From Tetmemena sp. SeJ-2015 (lineage: Eukaryota; Ciliophora; Spirotrichea; Sporadotrichida; Oxytrichidae), in NCBI GenBank assembly GCA_027382625.1, contig JAJKFJ010022651.1, forward strand, positions 1 through 64,000: a stretch of 64,000 bases of DNA, read 5' to 3'. The position numbers and the translations under genes were made by a program. A model generated the notes under the pieces. That model saw only the letters and a list, made by a program, of their open reading frames with translations, was not told where the DNA came from and ran no database searches. Positions 35,046 to 46,903 of this stretch are shown piece after piece. The number at the start of each line of letters is the position of its first letter. The stretch's first letter is position 1.

Positions 35046-36900
35046 TCATCTTTTAAATACCCCCTGATGCTTTTCCATGAATTGGCTCTTTCTAATGTTC
35101 ATCACTGTCTGTTGTTTGACTTACTCCCATTTCTGTACTTTATTCTTGTGTCTTATGATCTCAGTAAGTGAAGTAGGGTTGTCTGGGTCTATATTTGCGG
35201 CAATAGCAGTGTATAAAGCATCCTTCTAATTCTCTGGGATGCAGTTCAGGATGTGCGATTTGAATACCAGGCACTCTACTTCACTCGAATCTGCAAACTA
35301 AAAGAAGCAATAATTAAAAAACTTCCACTTTAGCTTACAATTGATAGAGAGCTTGTCTTTTAATCATTTAAAACCTTTCTATAGAGATTCATGATATCAC
35401 TTGTGAAGTAGGGTTCATCTTTCTTGTGAAAATTGCTGAGAGGCACCCTCTTAAGTGTTGACTTCCTCTTAATTAAGTTTAGCTCTAAACCTTTGCGCAA
35501 ATCATCCGCACTTAACTCTATCCTCTTCAAGATTTCCTCTTGTGGAAGTAAAGTTCTCATTCCGAAGTTATCACCAGGAACTAACCTGTTGAATACCACC
35601 TAAAGAGAGATAGAGTCAGATGAATTAAGATCAATTCTAGTTTCTTACATTATCTTTGAAAGCTGTGAAATTTGGCATATGCTATCCTAGATCATCTACA
35701 TATATCCTCGTGCTTTAGAAATTCTTGTTTGGATCATGTTTTAAGTGATTCAGAATTGAGATTGAAGGATTGAAATTAGTTAGATTCTCAACTTTTGGTT
35801 TCACTTGCTTTTATAAATAAGATGTTATAATTTAAAGTGTAAATTTTAAACACTTGCTTGTTACTATTCTTTGCATTTTTAACCATGTCTTCCTTATCCC
35901 CATTAGGATTTTCAATAGCTACTGCCTCACTGGATTTCCTAAAATTAGGCTGCTCTTTAAAAGGCCCGCATTGAAAATTCTTGGGCTACTTTTAGAATCT
36001 GGAATATTGACTTCCCAAGTCTGCTTTCTTCAGACCGACTGATTCAAACACGCACAAGCACTAGCCCTTTGTAATGATGAACATTCCATCTGGTTTTTGA
36101 CCACTTCGAGTTAGAAACTCACCATACTTATACACTCTTTTCTCTAAGCTAAAGATCATTTGTAGCAGGTAGAAGACCTCTGTCCACTTAAAGATATCTA
36201 GTTTCTAAAGCCACTGCAGATTCCTCAAATATTCTTTCGATCCTTCAGCCATATCGAACAGCTAGGCCTTCACAGAGTTACTGATACAGAGCACGTAAGT
36301 TTATTCGCAAGCAAGAGCTGTGGACTCTCTGATCAAAAGTCTGTCAGCCTGCTCTTTAGAAATTTTGAAGTTGCCTGATTGGTCAAATGTGTTCTGAGAG
36401 ATACTACCTGATGAGTTCGAGAGGACTGGCTACTCACCGAACATCTCCCCGTCATAGTAATTCTTCAAGAAGAGGGAGTAGTTTCCGAACTCTGGCCTTG
36501 AAGAGAGGAGTGTCACACAACCTCGTATGAGGAAGTAGTAGCATTCACCTATCATACTTCTTGTATCCTTCGTAATCTCTGATAGGATTTATTACAATTA
36601 TGAGGAAGTAGTGATAATTAGGTATCTGACTTCTTCACTCAGATTCTTAAAGCTACCTAATTTTTTAAGCATGAATCTATCTTCTCTACATGAAAATCAT
36701 ACACAAAGAAAGATTTTTAAGTATTTAATTTTTCTTCATAGAATTTAAGATATTGTGTATGAATCTACTATTCAGAAAGTAGACTCTGCAGGTTTTGAAT
36801 ATCTTTCAAGCCAAATTTCAGTTAGCTATGACTCTTGCTCTCCTCATTCACATTCTATCTATTATACTGAATTATTTTAAAATCGCACCTTTTAAAAAAA
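35046..36900 (-). CDS. Cyclic-nucleotide-binding (cNMP) domain protein
   Basis: From about 36.7 kb downward: a helical lead (RFMLKKLGSFKNLSEEVRYL); a first cNMP-binding fold with GECYYFLIRGCVTLLSSRPE and the NYYDGEMFGE cassette at 36.45 kb; helices; a second fold with GEFLTRSGQKPDGMFIITKG at 36.1 kb and VPGDNFGMRTLLPQ at 35.56 kb; then a C-terminal helical part ending at TGA 35046. Neither cassette shows the full FGE...R-A consensus of high-affinity cAMP sites, so binding may be weak or lost. It has no kinase or channel region in view, so it is probably a standalone or ciliary cNMP-domain protein. An intron at 35298-35338 and a Gln/Asn-rich insertion near 35.9 kb interrupt it. Confidence 0.72.
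35298..35338 (-). other. 41-base spliceosomal intron
   Basis: On the minus strand it starts GTAAGC, ends TTTTAG and is AT-rich. Removal joins TSSLSI to FADSSEVECL in frame. The edges carry no direct repeat, which separates it from an IES. Confidence 0.7.
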
Positions 36901-37723
36901 TAGTTGCATATTTTATAATTAGGTTTTTGATTTGATTCTCTTCGATTTTCACACCTCCACCAAATCCTTCTCTGCTTTTTTATTGATCTCTATTATCCTC
37001 TGATGATAATTTATGATAGTTATAAGACTTAGTAAAAAGTATTTATATGAGACTATGCTGCTCCCCCTACCACCTTTAACCTCTAGCTTGAAGTTCCGAC
37101 CCCACCCTAATATCAAGTTTACTTCTGAGTCTCGACATTTGGTTCAGGATCTTAAGATATAATCTACAAAGTTAGACTTATTAATTTTGTTGAATCTTTT
37201 GATAAGTCCTCTCATCATTTTACTTCTACTCAGCATCAGGCAGCACATTTTTGTCCTCTAACTTAAAAAATGCTCCAAATAGTAGTTCAGTCTCTACTCA
37301 TATTCTTCCTCCTCCTTGCTTAAGTCTCCTGAGGCCTCCTAATTTTCTGATTCTGGTTTTTATGGATCTAGATAATTTATTATTGCATCTTTTCGGATTT
37401 CGTTCTTCTCATGGTCATTTAGGGTTTCATGGGCCTTTTATGGCCTGAAACTGCTGTGATTCCCAAAATCTTCTTCTAGTCTTACTTGCTTCACATCTTA
37501 TAGTATAACTCAAAACATTTAATGTTGAGAGAATTTTTGTAATGTCCTCTCATGCATTTTACTTCTTATAGCATCAGGCAGCATTTCCTTAGCTATATTC
37601 TTCCAGATATGTTTTCCTGACTCTTTTCTTCTTCCTCCTTCTTATAATTTGAGGCCTCTCTTTAATTTCATTCATTTAGAGGGTTTTATAATCTCAGTTG
37701 GATTCGTTTTCTCTGTCTTTTTT
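36901..37723. repeat. Spacer with a diverged tandem duplication
   Basis: Two related stretches, about 37.15-37.45 and 37.50-37.70 kb, share the order CTCTCAT-CATTTTACTTCT, then AGCATCAGGCAGCA, then a CTTCCTCCT tract, then GAGGCCTC. Identity is patchy with indels. They could be duplicated 3' segments of the neighbouring gene or an eliminated repeat. Confidence 0.5.
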
Positions 37724-40089
37724 TCATAGGCTTATCCTGAAATGTCTAAATTGAATCATCTCTTGCCAACTTCTTACATATATTCCTTATCCTACTCTGT
37801 TTATCTCTGAGGGAGAGGCATCCAAATTTTCCACTTGGAAATGCCCTTCTTTCTAGTCTAATGAAAAGAATGATTTAATTATCTATTTGCCTTAGTCGAA
37901 TATCTTAATGTTGGGAGAGGGAAGGGACCTCCTGCGCTTTATAAAATCTTCCCGATTAGCAATCCTGTCCTCAGGCGAGGAATCGTCTTCTCTACTATCT
38001 AAATCCGTCAGATACAACTTATTTCCTCTTAAGTATATAAGTAACTATGATAAAAAGAAATACTAAAGTGACATCGAATGTTTATATCTGTCCTCTTTCA
38101 TTCCTTGCTTTGGCTGGCCTGAACTGAGACACTTTGTAAAGTTAAATTTAAATTTAAAAAGCATTATGGAAGAATAAAATTGTAAAGGTTCTAATTTAAA
38201 GTGATTCGTGGTTCTTTTAAGCCACTTGCTATCTATTCATCAGACTAATCGTTCAAAAGCTATTTTTCTCCAATGAGCATGGATCCTCCAGATCTCACAG
38301 TAGTCCTAAGTGTATTCTGAGAAATAGTTTTACTCTTAAGATACTCCATCAATTTATCTTAGATCTGTTTGCTTAACGAACCTAAACCAATTCATCAAAA
38401 TACATTATAATTTTAGGAAAATTTAAAGGCTCTTACGCTTAAATAGAATGACTAAGTCTCTCTGTCGATTTGCTTTGAAATTCTTTGCTTCAAGGAAAGC
38501 TTTTCCAGCTTGCTTCACATTCTTCAGTCTCAGTTAGCAGAGTCCAATGATTTAGTAAAGATCACACATCATTTCTCCATCACTTTTCCCCTCCTTCTTT
38601 TTCTTAGACAACTTTTAACTAATAGGATAAATATTTTAATTCACTTCTTAAGGCAATCTTGAGCGAGTGATATTCCTTCTTGAAATTTGCCAATTTGCAA
38701 ACAACACAAAATACGATTGTAGATAACTACAGTTTTCTCCTCGAATCCAACACTGCAAAGTATCTCATATTGAAGGTATGCTTCTTCGAATAAGCCAAGT
38801 CTGAATAGAACTACTCCTAGATTGAATCTGCAAAGTAGATGATCGTATTTTATCTCAAGTCCTTTCTAATAGGAATGTAGAGCGTTAGCGTAATCTTCGT
38901 GTGATTGGTATTTGAATCCCTTTAGAAAAAAGTAGTCTGCATTCTTACCGATTGGATTTGCATCCTTAAAAGGAATCACTAGGATTTTAAGTCTTAAAGG
39001 ATCAAAGAACTAATCTTAAGGATTCATAACATTTAATATGCAAACTGAAAATATGTAAGATAGATTACTCTTGTTAAATCCTTGCTTGTTTAAATCTGAA
39101 GGAGGGTGCATAAGAGAATTGTTAATAATTCTTAGTCTGTTAGAAGTGGATGGTATCCTCATAAATTTGTCATCTTACTACTGCTCCTTTTTAATAAGAA
39201 GTTTTTCTTCCACTGAAAATTTCTTCTGCTTCTTTTGACTCATGGCTTTGATCATGTGAGTGTTGGTAGATTCCTAATAACCAGCTCCTCCTCCTTGAGC
39301 CTTACTTCTTATACTTAACTTATTCTGATCCCCACCCGCGTCTATAGTAAGAGTTTGCTCAATAGAGCCTTGATTAAGAGGATTTTAACTCACAGAAGAG
39401 TAATCATCCTTCTAAAATTTAGCTCTTATGTCTTTCAGCTGCTGAATTAGGATGCTGTGCTTGCTAAGTCTGGTTTTGTTAATCCTTTGTGGACTAATTT
39501 AGGAAGATAGAGAGAGCCCACTCTATTTGGGATTGTTGGAAAGAAGGTTAAGCTTTGTAAGAGAAGGAACTCTTGTTTGAATGGTACTCTTCTTTAAATT
39601 TTCTACCATGCTTCTCTCTTAGCTGACTCTAGAAGCCAGCACAGAAAGTTTCCTTTGTTCTAAGATATTTTAGTGAGTAACTCTCCCACCTGTAGTTGAA
39701 CTAGGTCTAAATTTATGCAAGCATTCAAAAGCTCTAAATACTACTTTATCTTCAACTTTTAAATCGCCAAAGGGTCTAAGATCTAGACATTAAATTTCAG
39801 CTACATATTTTTCAAGTGGGTTTTCCTATTTAGACTTTTCAAGCAGGAGTTTGCCTCCGTTTTACATTCTCAATTTATATGTTAAGTGATTTACCTCTGA
39901 GACAATTTAAACAGTAGGAACTTATTTAGGAATGAAAAATATTTCACTTGTTTATCATTAATTAAATTATTTGTCACCTTCGCTTTCCATCTTTCTCTGA
40001 TATTCTCTAAAGGCTCTTTGATTTATATTTTCCTCTATCTTTTTTATCTTGCTTTGAATTTTCCTTTCCTGCCTTTCATCTTAAGACAT
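37724..40089 (-). CDS. TPR-repeat protein
   Basis: ATG 40089 (MSQDERQERKIQSKIKKIEE) begins a basic coiled-coil N terminus. At about 39.75 kb is DLRPFGDLKVEDKVVFRAFE, then a Ser/Gln-rich region. From 39.24 kb (SVEEKLLIKKEQ) one frame runs through 38.65 kb and includes tetratricopeptide-type helices: GFKYQSHEDYANALHSYQKG, LCRFNLGVVLFRLGLFEEAY and CLQIGKFQEGISLAQDCL. Another TPR-like piece is at 38.5 kb (KNVKQAGKAFLEAKNF). The C-terminal reading ends at TGA 37724. TPRs scaffold protein complexes; ciliary (BBS/IFT-type) or cytosolic roles are possible but not shown. Small introns or IESs break it near 39.95 and 38.6 kb. The end of the next gene overlaps its start in another frame, so the two may be one gene after IES removal. 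Confidence 0.65.
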
Positions 40090-42460
40090 CGTGATCTAAG
40101 ACTATCCCTCTTAACTCATCATCGTAGTGGCTTTATAAATACATATCTTTGAAAATAGCTATACATAAAGTATAATCTTCTTGGTCTAGTGATTGGGTAG
40201 ATTTATGAGTTGTCTTTTCTATTTTACCCTATTTCGCACTTCCATGCCTCCTATTTTAGAATTAAGATGCCTTTTTAGTAGAAGATGCTGCTCTTTGATA
40301 GCCAATGTTATTATCTTCATCAAAGATAGAATCCTCAAAAAGTTTATCCTTTGCGTTTTAATCTGTTCTGTTCTATTAGCTCTAATATCTTTATTATCTA
40401 AGGAAGTGAGACTAAAATAATCAGCATAATTTTGAAAACTCAAAATATTTAAACTCTCTATTCTGTTTCTAGCCCTTGAATACGCTTTGATGTCTCTAAG
40501 TCTAATATCTTTACTTTTGAGACTTCATATAAAGTCCCTTCATGAGATTATTTGCTACCTTTTCCATGTCTAATTTATCTTAAACTCCTTTTCCTACATC
40601 TCTAAATATAAATACAAACTTTACATCTTGCTCATTAGATAAGTTCCCGTTGATATTCTTGCCCATTAATGCTCCTTTCCCAAAAATTCTTCTCTCTTAC
40701 ATACATAAAAAAATGCGTTATTCATTTTTATTCTCTCTGCCTGTGCTGTTGATCCAACTGCGTGCTATCCAGAGAACTGTAAATGATTTTACTGCTTCAT
40801 TTTCCATTCAACAAGCATCTATTTTTAAGCTTTCTCTTGCTCTTTAAGTTGCTAGATCTCCGCTTCTCCCTCAAGTCGTTCGAAATTTTGCAGGTGCTAG
40901 AAAAAGCTCTCATTGATTTGAATTGCACTTGAATCCTCCCTTTCGAACTTAGAGTGCTAGCCTTGAGGGCCGCTTCCTTAGGAATACTGCTTAGACTGAG
41001 AGAACGAAAATTGCCCTGAGCCCTTCATAAGTTTTTGAAATTTGTCTTCATTCTCATGCTTGAGTTTCTGAAACTCTTAGTTATTGTGGGAGAAAATCAC
41101 TGAAGTTTGACTGCTGGATGGGTGAGAAGATATCGGGTGCTACAGGTATTAGTGGTGCTATTCCTACTTAGGCTGCTGCTACTGCTGCTGAATCGATTAG
41201 ACACCGCTCTATTGAAAGTTCAAATTAAGGAGAGTGATGTTGGAACTTGTGTTGCTAGCTTTCCTCTTTTTGGCAGAGGAATTTTGAGCAATTAGGCCAG
41301 TCCCAGAGTACCGATCAGCCTTTTACTTCTTAGAAAAAGTTGCAAGTGGAGTCTGTATTCTCAAAAGCCCTTCCTCTGAGAATATCTGGTTGGTAATTGT
41401 ATCTGACATTCCATTTTAATAAAGACTATGCTACTTGAGCAGCTCTAGCTTATCTTGCTTCTAATGATATAAGTCTTGGTATTTTTTGTTGAACTCTTCA
41501 AGTCTCTTTTGTGAGCTTCTCAGAAGAGAAGAGTTCATGCTTGCGCTATGAAGGTTTTTGAAAAGTAATTTGGGTGTCGAGCCACTGCTAGGTGCGTTTC
41601 CTTTCTCATTGTGAAGATTCTGCGAAGACATTCGAACTGAAGCATGATAAGCAGTAGCTATTTAAAAAAAGGATAAAATTTTTAAGACTTCGCTATCCTT
41701 GTAGAGTTATCGACATCTACTAGATCATTGTTGAAATTCATAGATTGACCTCTGCTGTGATTTTATGTCAGAGGTTATTGGTCGTTCTTTGGTCGATGAT
41801 AGTAATTAGAACTCTGAATTCTGCGTTTCCGATACTTGTTATCACCAATTGATGTGCTTTGAGGCTCAACTTTTCTCATTATTTCCACATTCATTAAAAC
41901 TGTACTATTGCAATATAGGTTAAACTTTAAATTCTTCAAGCCAGAGAGATCAAAGCTTTCTGAAGCTAGTTATAAAAAAATTATATATCGACATAGTTGC
42001 TTTTATCTTTCTGCATTTTGTCTAATGGTTTCAGATTTTGAATTCTCTAGATCGTTTTCAGATTGCATATAAAAATACAGTAACACTTCACTTTTATATC
42101 TTGCAGTAGTTTTGTTTAATTGAGTTCTTGAGTCTGCTCCTCAACTTTTAGTCTTGGTGCATTTTGTGCGTAAAACTGAAACCCATCCCCTAACACCCCT
42201 CTAAGCGCAGACTCTCTGCCTGAAGCTTCCTAGAGTGTTGAATCTGCGACTCTACTCTCCTTGCTATTATGATACCGCTGTCTAATTTTGATAGTTTCAT
42301 CTTGGGCCTGCTCTGAATTCAATATTTCACTGCTAATTGGCTGATCCCATGCTCCAAATGAATTTGTAGCTCGTACTGCTGCAGAAGCACTCCCACCTCT
42401 AAACACTGACTTGCCTTGGACCAGCCCTTGATTCAAATATTTTTATAAAGTATGAATAAA
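40076..42460 (-). CDS. Gln/Ser/Asn-rich protein, family unknown
   Basis: Minus-strand readings: 42.44-42.1 kb (QGKSVFRGGSASAAVRATNS), 41.96-41.66 kb, then one uninterrupted frame of more than 350 codons from about 41.64 to 40.54 kb (MSSQNLHNEKGNAPSSGSTP onward) with poly-Gln written in mixed CAG/TAG. A final acidic piece (KDKLFEDSIFDEDNNIGYQR) ends at TGA 40076. Frames differ between pieces, so IESs or introns are present. The protein is largely low-complexity with short charged helices. Its terminal frame runs 14 bases into the TPR gene start on the same strand, which is odd for two independent genes. Confidence 0.6.
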
Positions 42461-42599
42461 AAATATCTAGTTATGATTAGGTGATGGATGCTATTTCTAC
42501 TTATTGAAATGAGTCTTTGTGAGGATAGTTTGTTTCATAATTAAATTAAGATAATCTCAGGTGGTATGTATTTAAATATAATCTTTTAAATTAAGTCAG

Positions 42600-44160
42600 T
42601 GGAAAATAATATTCAGATTGTTCCTTTTTTGAAACTAATTCAAACCCATTTCCTATGCTCAAAGTCAAAAGTTATGTCACACTCAAGCTTTTCGATTGGC
42701 TTAAAGCTTGAAAATGTTTCTCTAGGTATTTAAAGTATATAGTCAGGCTCATTATGATGACCAAAGAACTTTAATTAAGATTAATTTATCTCTTCATGCT
42801 GTATATAAAATATGATCTTAAAATGCAGCTTCTTTATTTTATAGTAAAAGTTTCTCTATGAATATAATTTGATGGCTATTGCAAAGCATTCTTAAAATAT
42901 TCATTATTGATGTAAGGTTCTCTATATCATGGATATAAGGATTAAGCTTATTTTTTGATAAGGTTTCTATCTTTAATTAGCTTCATAATTGGATCAAGTT
43001 CTTCTTATTTTAATGAGCTCAAAGTTTATTCTTCTTTTCAATACGTAAGGCTCAATTTTTATCGCTAACTGTTGACAGACTAATTCTAGAACTTGATCAG
43101 TAAATGAGTGAATTCTATACTCTGCTAATTTATCCAATGGTGTCATTTGTAAGCTATAGAAGAATTAAATATAAAAATAGAGTTAGGGGAAATACTTACT
43201 TGACGATTGCTATTTTGCCCTTATTCTTTAAAGTTTCTACAGGAATTTTAGCAGCAGGATTAACTCTTAAGGAAGTTCCCATAGGCGAGGCATAAGTCAC
43301 TCTGAGAACTTATACTTAGAGCACCATATATTTTCTCCTTTGGAACGCCTTCTCCAAAGTTCACAATTTCATCGCACAAATCTCCTCCACAATTGGTGTC
43401 TTCGCATTTTCTCCCAGTCTCTAGTAATTATAAATTTCATTACATTGGAAAAATTACTAGTCTCATGAATGAAAGGGTCTTCGTTAGTTCTGCATCTGTA
43501 GTCTCTAAAGTATATTCTATAGCAATCCTTGCAATATTCAACAGTCGTGTTTCCATGCAGCTCTATCAAATTTTTATAAGGAACTCCAGACTTCATGTGA
43601 AGTGCATCTGTATTTTGACTGATGATGTGCTTTAAATAGCCATGCTACATTATAAACTAAAGAGTCTATAAGGTGAAACATTAAAATCAGTCCAACATTA
43701 AAATAGTGCAGAGAGAGCCATGTGCGAAATTCCAGGTTTAGCTGATTGAACTAGCAATCTAGTTGCCATTTATCGTTATAGCTTTTCTTCTTAGGACATG
43801 CCTCTTGGTAACTCATAGAGTCCTGGTCCAGTTTTTACTACACTATCACTTTGTACTTCTGTAATCAGGAATTCCTGTGTCAGTACTTAAGCCAGCACCT
43901 GTAAGGCAAATGAAGTAAAATATTTCTTCATTGGTAAATTTTTTAAGTTTTATGCCTTTGAAATAGCTTCTGCTAGTCTGCAACTCTATTCATAGACATC
44001 GTGGTAATTATCTATTCTTTCTTCTTTGAGCAGCTCCTCTATTCGATTTCTTTCAGACTCTCTTTCGCTTTGTTGTTGAGAAGAAGTGTTCACAGACGAA
44101 GAGTACTTTCTAATTATATAGAAGGCTATTTTTTTAAAAAACACCCTTTAATTATTATTT
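42600..44160 (-). CDS. Sirtuin (Sir2-family NAD-dependent deacylase), SIRT6-like
   Basis: Sirtuins remove acyl groups from lysines using NAD. Along the minus strand: an acidic N-terminal helix (NRIEELLKEERIDNYHDVYE, 44.0 kb); the Rossmann NAD motif LTGAGLSTDTGIPDYRS (43.9 kb); the catalytic-core ISQNTDALHMKSGVPYKN stretch and LIELHGN, which carries the catalytic His (43.6 kb); a zinc module of CKDC plus CEDTNCGG (43.5-43.4 kb); IVNFGEGVP; MGTSLRVNPAAKIP (43.25 kb); and a C-terminal TDQVLELVCQQL stretch (43.05 kb) with a tail reading near 42.7 kb. CEDTNCGGDLCDEIVNFGE is characteristic of the SIRT6/7-like branch. Two IESs (43422-43464, 43688-43704) and one intron (43154-43199) must be removed. 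All catalytic residues I can check are present after removal. Confidence 0.9.
43154..43199 (-). other. 46-base spliceosomal intron in the sirtuin gene
   Basis: Minus strand GTAAGT...TTCTATAG, AT-rich, no edge repeat. Removal joins KGKIAIVK to LTNDT, matching the end of the sirtuin core. Confidence 0.7.
43422..43464. other. 43-base IES, pointer AGTCTC, with 8-base inverted ends
   Basis: AGTCTC at 43416-43421 and 43459-43464. The spacer begins TAGTAATT and ends AATTACTA, a perfect 8-base inverted repeat. Deletion restores the second zinc pair of the sirtuin (HETGRKCEDTNCGG). Confidence 0.85.
43688..43704. other. 17-base IES, pointer AACATTAAAAT
   Basis: The 11-base repeat AACATTAAAAT at 43677-43687 and 43694-43704 is separated by only 6 bases. 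Deleting 17 bases restores the frame from MALSALF into LQFIMQHGYLKHIISQN of the sirtuin core. Confidence 0.8.
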
Positions 44161-44793
44161 CATGGCTTATTTTTAAGATTATTAACTCATAATCAAATTA
44201 TTCTTATAGCTCAAGATGGAAGTTAATTGCGGAAGTAGAATAATTAATACAAGTTTTTTTTTATTTCTGACGGTTTTATGGGGGGGGGAGTGTATTTATA
44301 GTAAGCATAGTGCCGAAGACGAGTCAGTAATTCTTAATTAAAAGGGTCCGTCCCCCCTCCCCGTTTAATTTGATTAGTAACCGACCTCCACTTCTTAATT
44401 ATTTAACGATCACTTTAATTAAAGATGCGGACCACCGTCATGCCAGCCCAGCCGCTCCGCCACCGCCCCTCTGCCTGCCTCCATTGAGCCCATCAACCCT
44501 CCGAGGCTCCCCCATAAATTCCAAAGTAGGGTATCGCGAATGGGAATAGTCAATTTAGTCCATGGGACCCTCATTCCTCCCCACACCTGAGTAAAACCAA
44601 AAATGACCTCCTTCTAGCCCCCGTTAAAAATGGGGGAGCCCTTGCTCGGGGACCCGTGGTCAACCCAAGAAAAACCGTACCATTCATCTCGGGTTTTGGA
44701 TGCTCTACCCATTCTGTAAGAGGAGATTACCCTTCAGGGCCCCTTCACATGCTCAGGGGCAGAGAGAGACCCTGTTTCGAGCTTCCTTAAATA

Positions 44794-46337
44794 ATGGCAG
44801 TCAAAGTTGGCGTTGTCCGAGAGGAAAATGCGCTCCACTAATTGAGAGCGAAGGTGACGGATGCCCAAGAAGCCCTGGGACGACTTGAGTAAGCTTTCAG
44901 AGGTGTCATGAGACAGGCAGCAGGCCAAGACCCAACCGCTCTACGCGACACTTTGCTACCTCATCGCTGCTATGCTTAAAGCGAAGGCCTGAGGAGGCGC
45001 CCGTGTATGGAAACAGTAGAGATAAGAAAATGCACAGAACTCTGTCACTTACCGGATTCCACCCACTCATATTTGAAGAGACTGAACGACTTGCGCCTGA
45101 GTGCCAGAGGATACCAGGGAATGCTCCTGTCTGATTTGAGAGAGGCTCTCAGGCTGGAGGAGTGTTAGCAGGCTTCCTTGAATGTATCAAAGAGGAATAG
45201 GAGGAAATAGAAACTGCTTGCGTGGACAAAGTAAGCTCATCAACAGCAGAGGAGGAAAGAGCTTAAGGTTGAGCTTAGAGCCATCGCCCAAGGGAAATTT
45301 GACAACCTCTCCGAGCAAAGGTTAACCCAGCCATCTATAGATAGAAATTAGTCAGACTCAGAAGAAGAGCTCCCAAACAATCAGGCCGCGACTTTCTCCT
45401 CGCACGCTTTCCTAAATAGCCTCTGAGAGTTGCCTTATGAAATTAGCGACGGAGAATCGGAACTTGAGAGGAGTGAGCCAATGCACATACAGTAGAATAT
45501 GCTTAACGAGCGAGAGCTCCAAGCTGTGTGCTATATCTTTGACGACTCACTCCAGATTCATTCGATGGCCAAAAGGGTCAGAAGGAGTCTCAAGAATACA
45601 TTCTAGATTATGGCTAGCAAATCCAACATCTCACCCCCTCCCCTTCACACTGAACTCAAAGCCCTTGAAAAGGAGTTGGACTTCATAAACAAGAAGGTCA
45701 GCAACAAGCGAAACTATTTGCTGTGTATGATCGCATTGGCGATAAGCTAGCGCTGCCTTGACTCAAGGAGAGGAAGAGTCTATGTCTTCGACGAAAGCTT
45801 TGCTGGACTGGATTTCTCCAGAGTATCTCGCAGGTCGCGCCAAGTCACAATTAAAGAGTCTGCACTTTCGCATAAAGATACTCAACCAGACTTGAGCCAA
45901 CGCATCGAGAGCAGCATATGCGATTTAGTAAACTTCGTGAGGGGAGCAGAGAAGATCCTTGGCGCATACGAAGACTTAAGCAAAACTATAAACAAGGCGG
46001 CCTAGAGGAAGGTCACCCACATCGAGTGCGCAGTGTTCAGCCTTAGACAGTTGCTTCCACAGATATAGGGAGTTAGGAGGAGGGAGGCTAAGTACTTTTA
46101 CAAGAAATCATTCAGCAGGCAGTACAGGATCATGAACCACAACTACGAGGGAGCCTCGGGGTGGGACTGGGAAAGTAAGTCAATGGACTATCGCATCTTA
46201 CTGAAGTCAACTCAACTTGATGTCGAGTTCATGCTAGAGGCAAATAAGTTTCTTCTCGTGAGCTACGAGGAGGTTCCAAAGTATGTTGATGCCCCTCTCG
46301 TTGAGATGGAGCACTCCCCCCTTTAAAAAAGATTATG
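44794..46337 (+). CDS. Transposon ORF, about 57-60 kDa, with one in-frame TGA
   Basis: A frame from ATG 44794 (MAVKVGVVREENALHQLRAK; upstream ATG 44752 is also in frame) runs 515 codons to TGA 46335-46337 with TAG/TAA as Gln, broken only by a TGA at 45424-45426 between HAFLNSL and ELPYEISDGESE. The protein is charged and helical (RRKQKLLAWTKQAHQQQRRK; ELKALEKELDFINKKVSN), with a C-terminal part containing GASGWDWESKSMDYRILLKS. Size and position suggest the 57-kDa ORF of TBE elements; I see no clear zinc finger or kinase motif. The single internal TGA is either a point mutation in a decaying copy or a sequencing variant. Confidence 0.65.
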
Positions 46338-46880
46338 AAAGGAACTGATGTACTGGAGAGTTGGCAGAGTAAGCTTGACGAGGCATGCTACATTGCCAAG
46401 AAGGGATCACTTTATAAGCTATTCCTGTAGCGTGGCGCGGATGTGAAGATTCTGAGGAATGATGATCCTCGCGAATGGACAAAACTTCGAGGACGTTATG
46501 AATATTCGAGTCGGTTCCTCCTGCCTACTAAAGAGTTCTCCCCTCCACACTCTGTAAATAAATTTCTACTTATTATTTTTAAGGATGAGACCTTCGATTG
46601 TTCAAACGATCCCAAAGCAGAAACTTATACGGGAGGAGCAGAAGCAGAGTAAACTTGCGCAATAGATAATCGAGCTGGACGAGGACGTGGAGAGCAGCGA
46701 GTCAGAAGTGGATCTGGAGAAGAAATATCGACGAGGATGGAACAGATAGGGAAATAGCAGGAGAACCTAAGCATTCGGGCTTAAGATCTACAGAAGGAAA
46801 TGATGAAGCTGGAGAGGGACATGCAGACATAGTCAAAAACCTTGCCAACCTGGATGCATTAATGGGAATCCTGAAGAAAT
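46338..46880 (+). pseudogene. Degenerate transposon ORF region
   Basis: Coding character continues but jumps between frames: GTDVLESWQSKLDEACYIAK at 46.34 kb, then LIREEQKQSKLAQQIIELDE at 46.63 kb, then HADIVKNLANLDALMGILKK ending at TGA 46878-46880. At least two indel-type breaks are needed to connect them, so this looks like a decayed reading frame. No function recognised. Confidence 0.5.
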
Positions 46881-46903
46881 GAGATCGTGTCCAATCCACA
46901 AGG

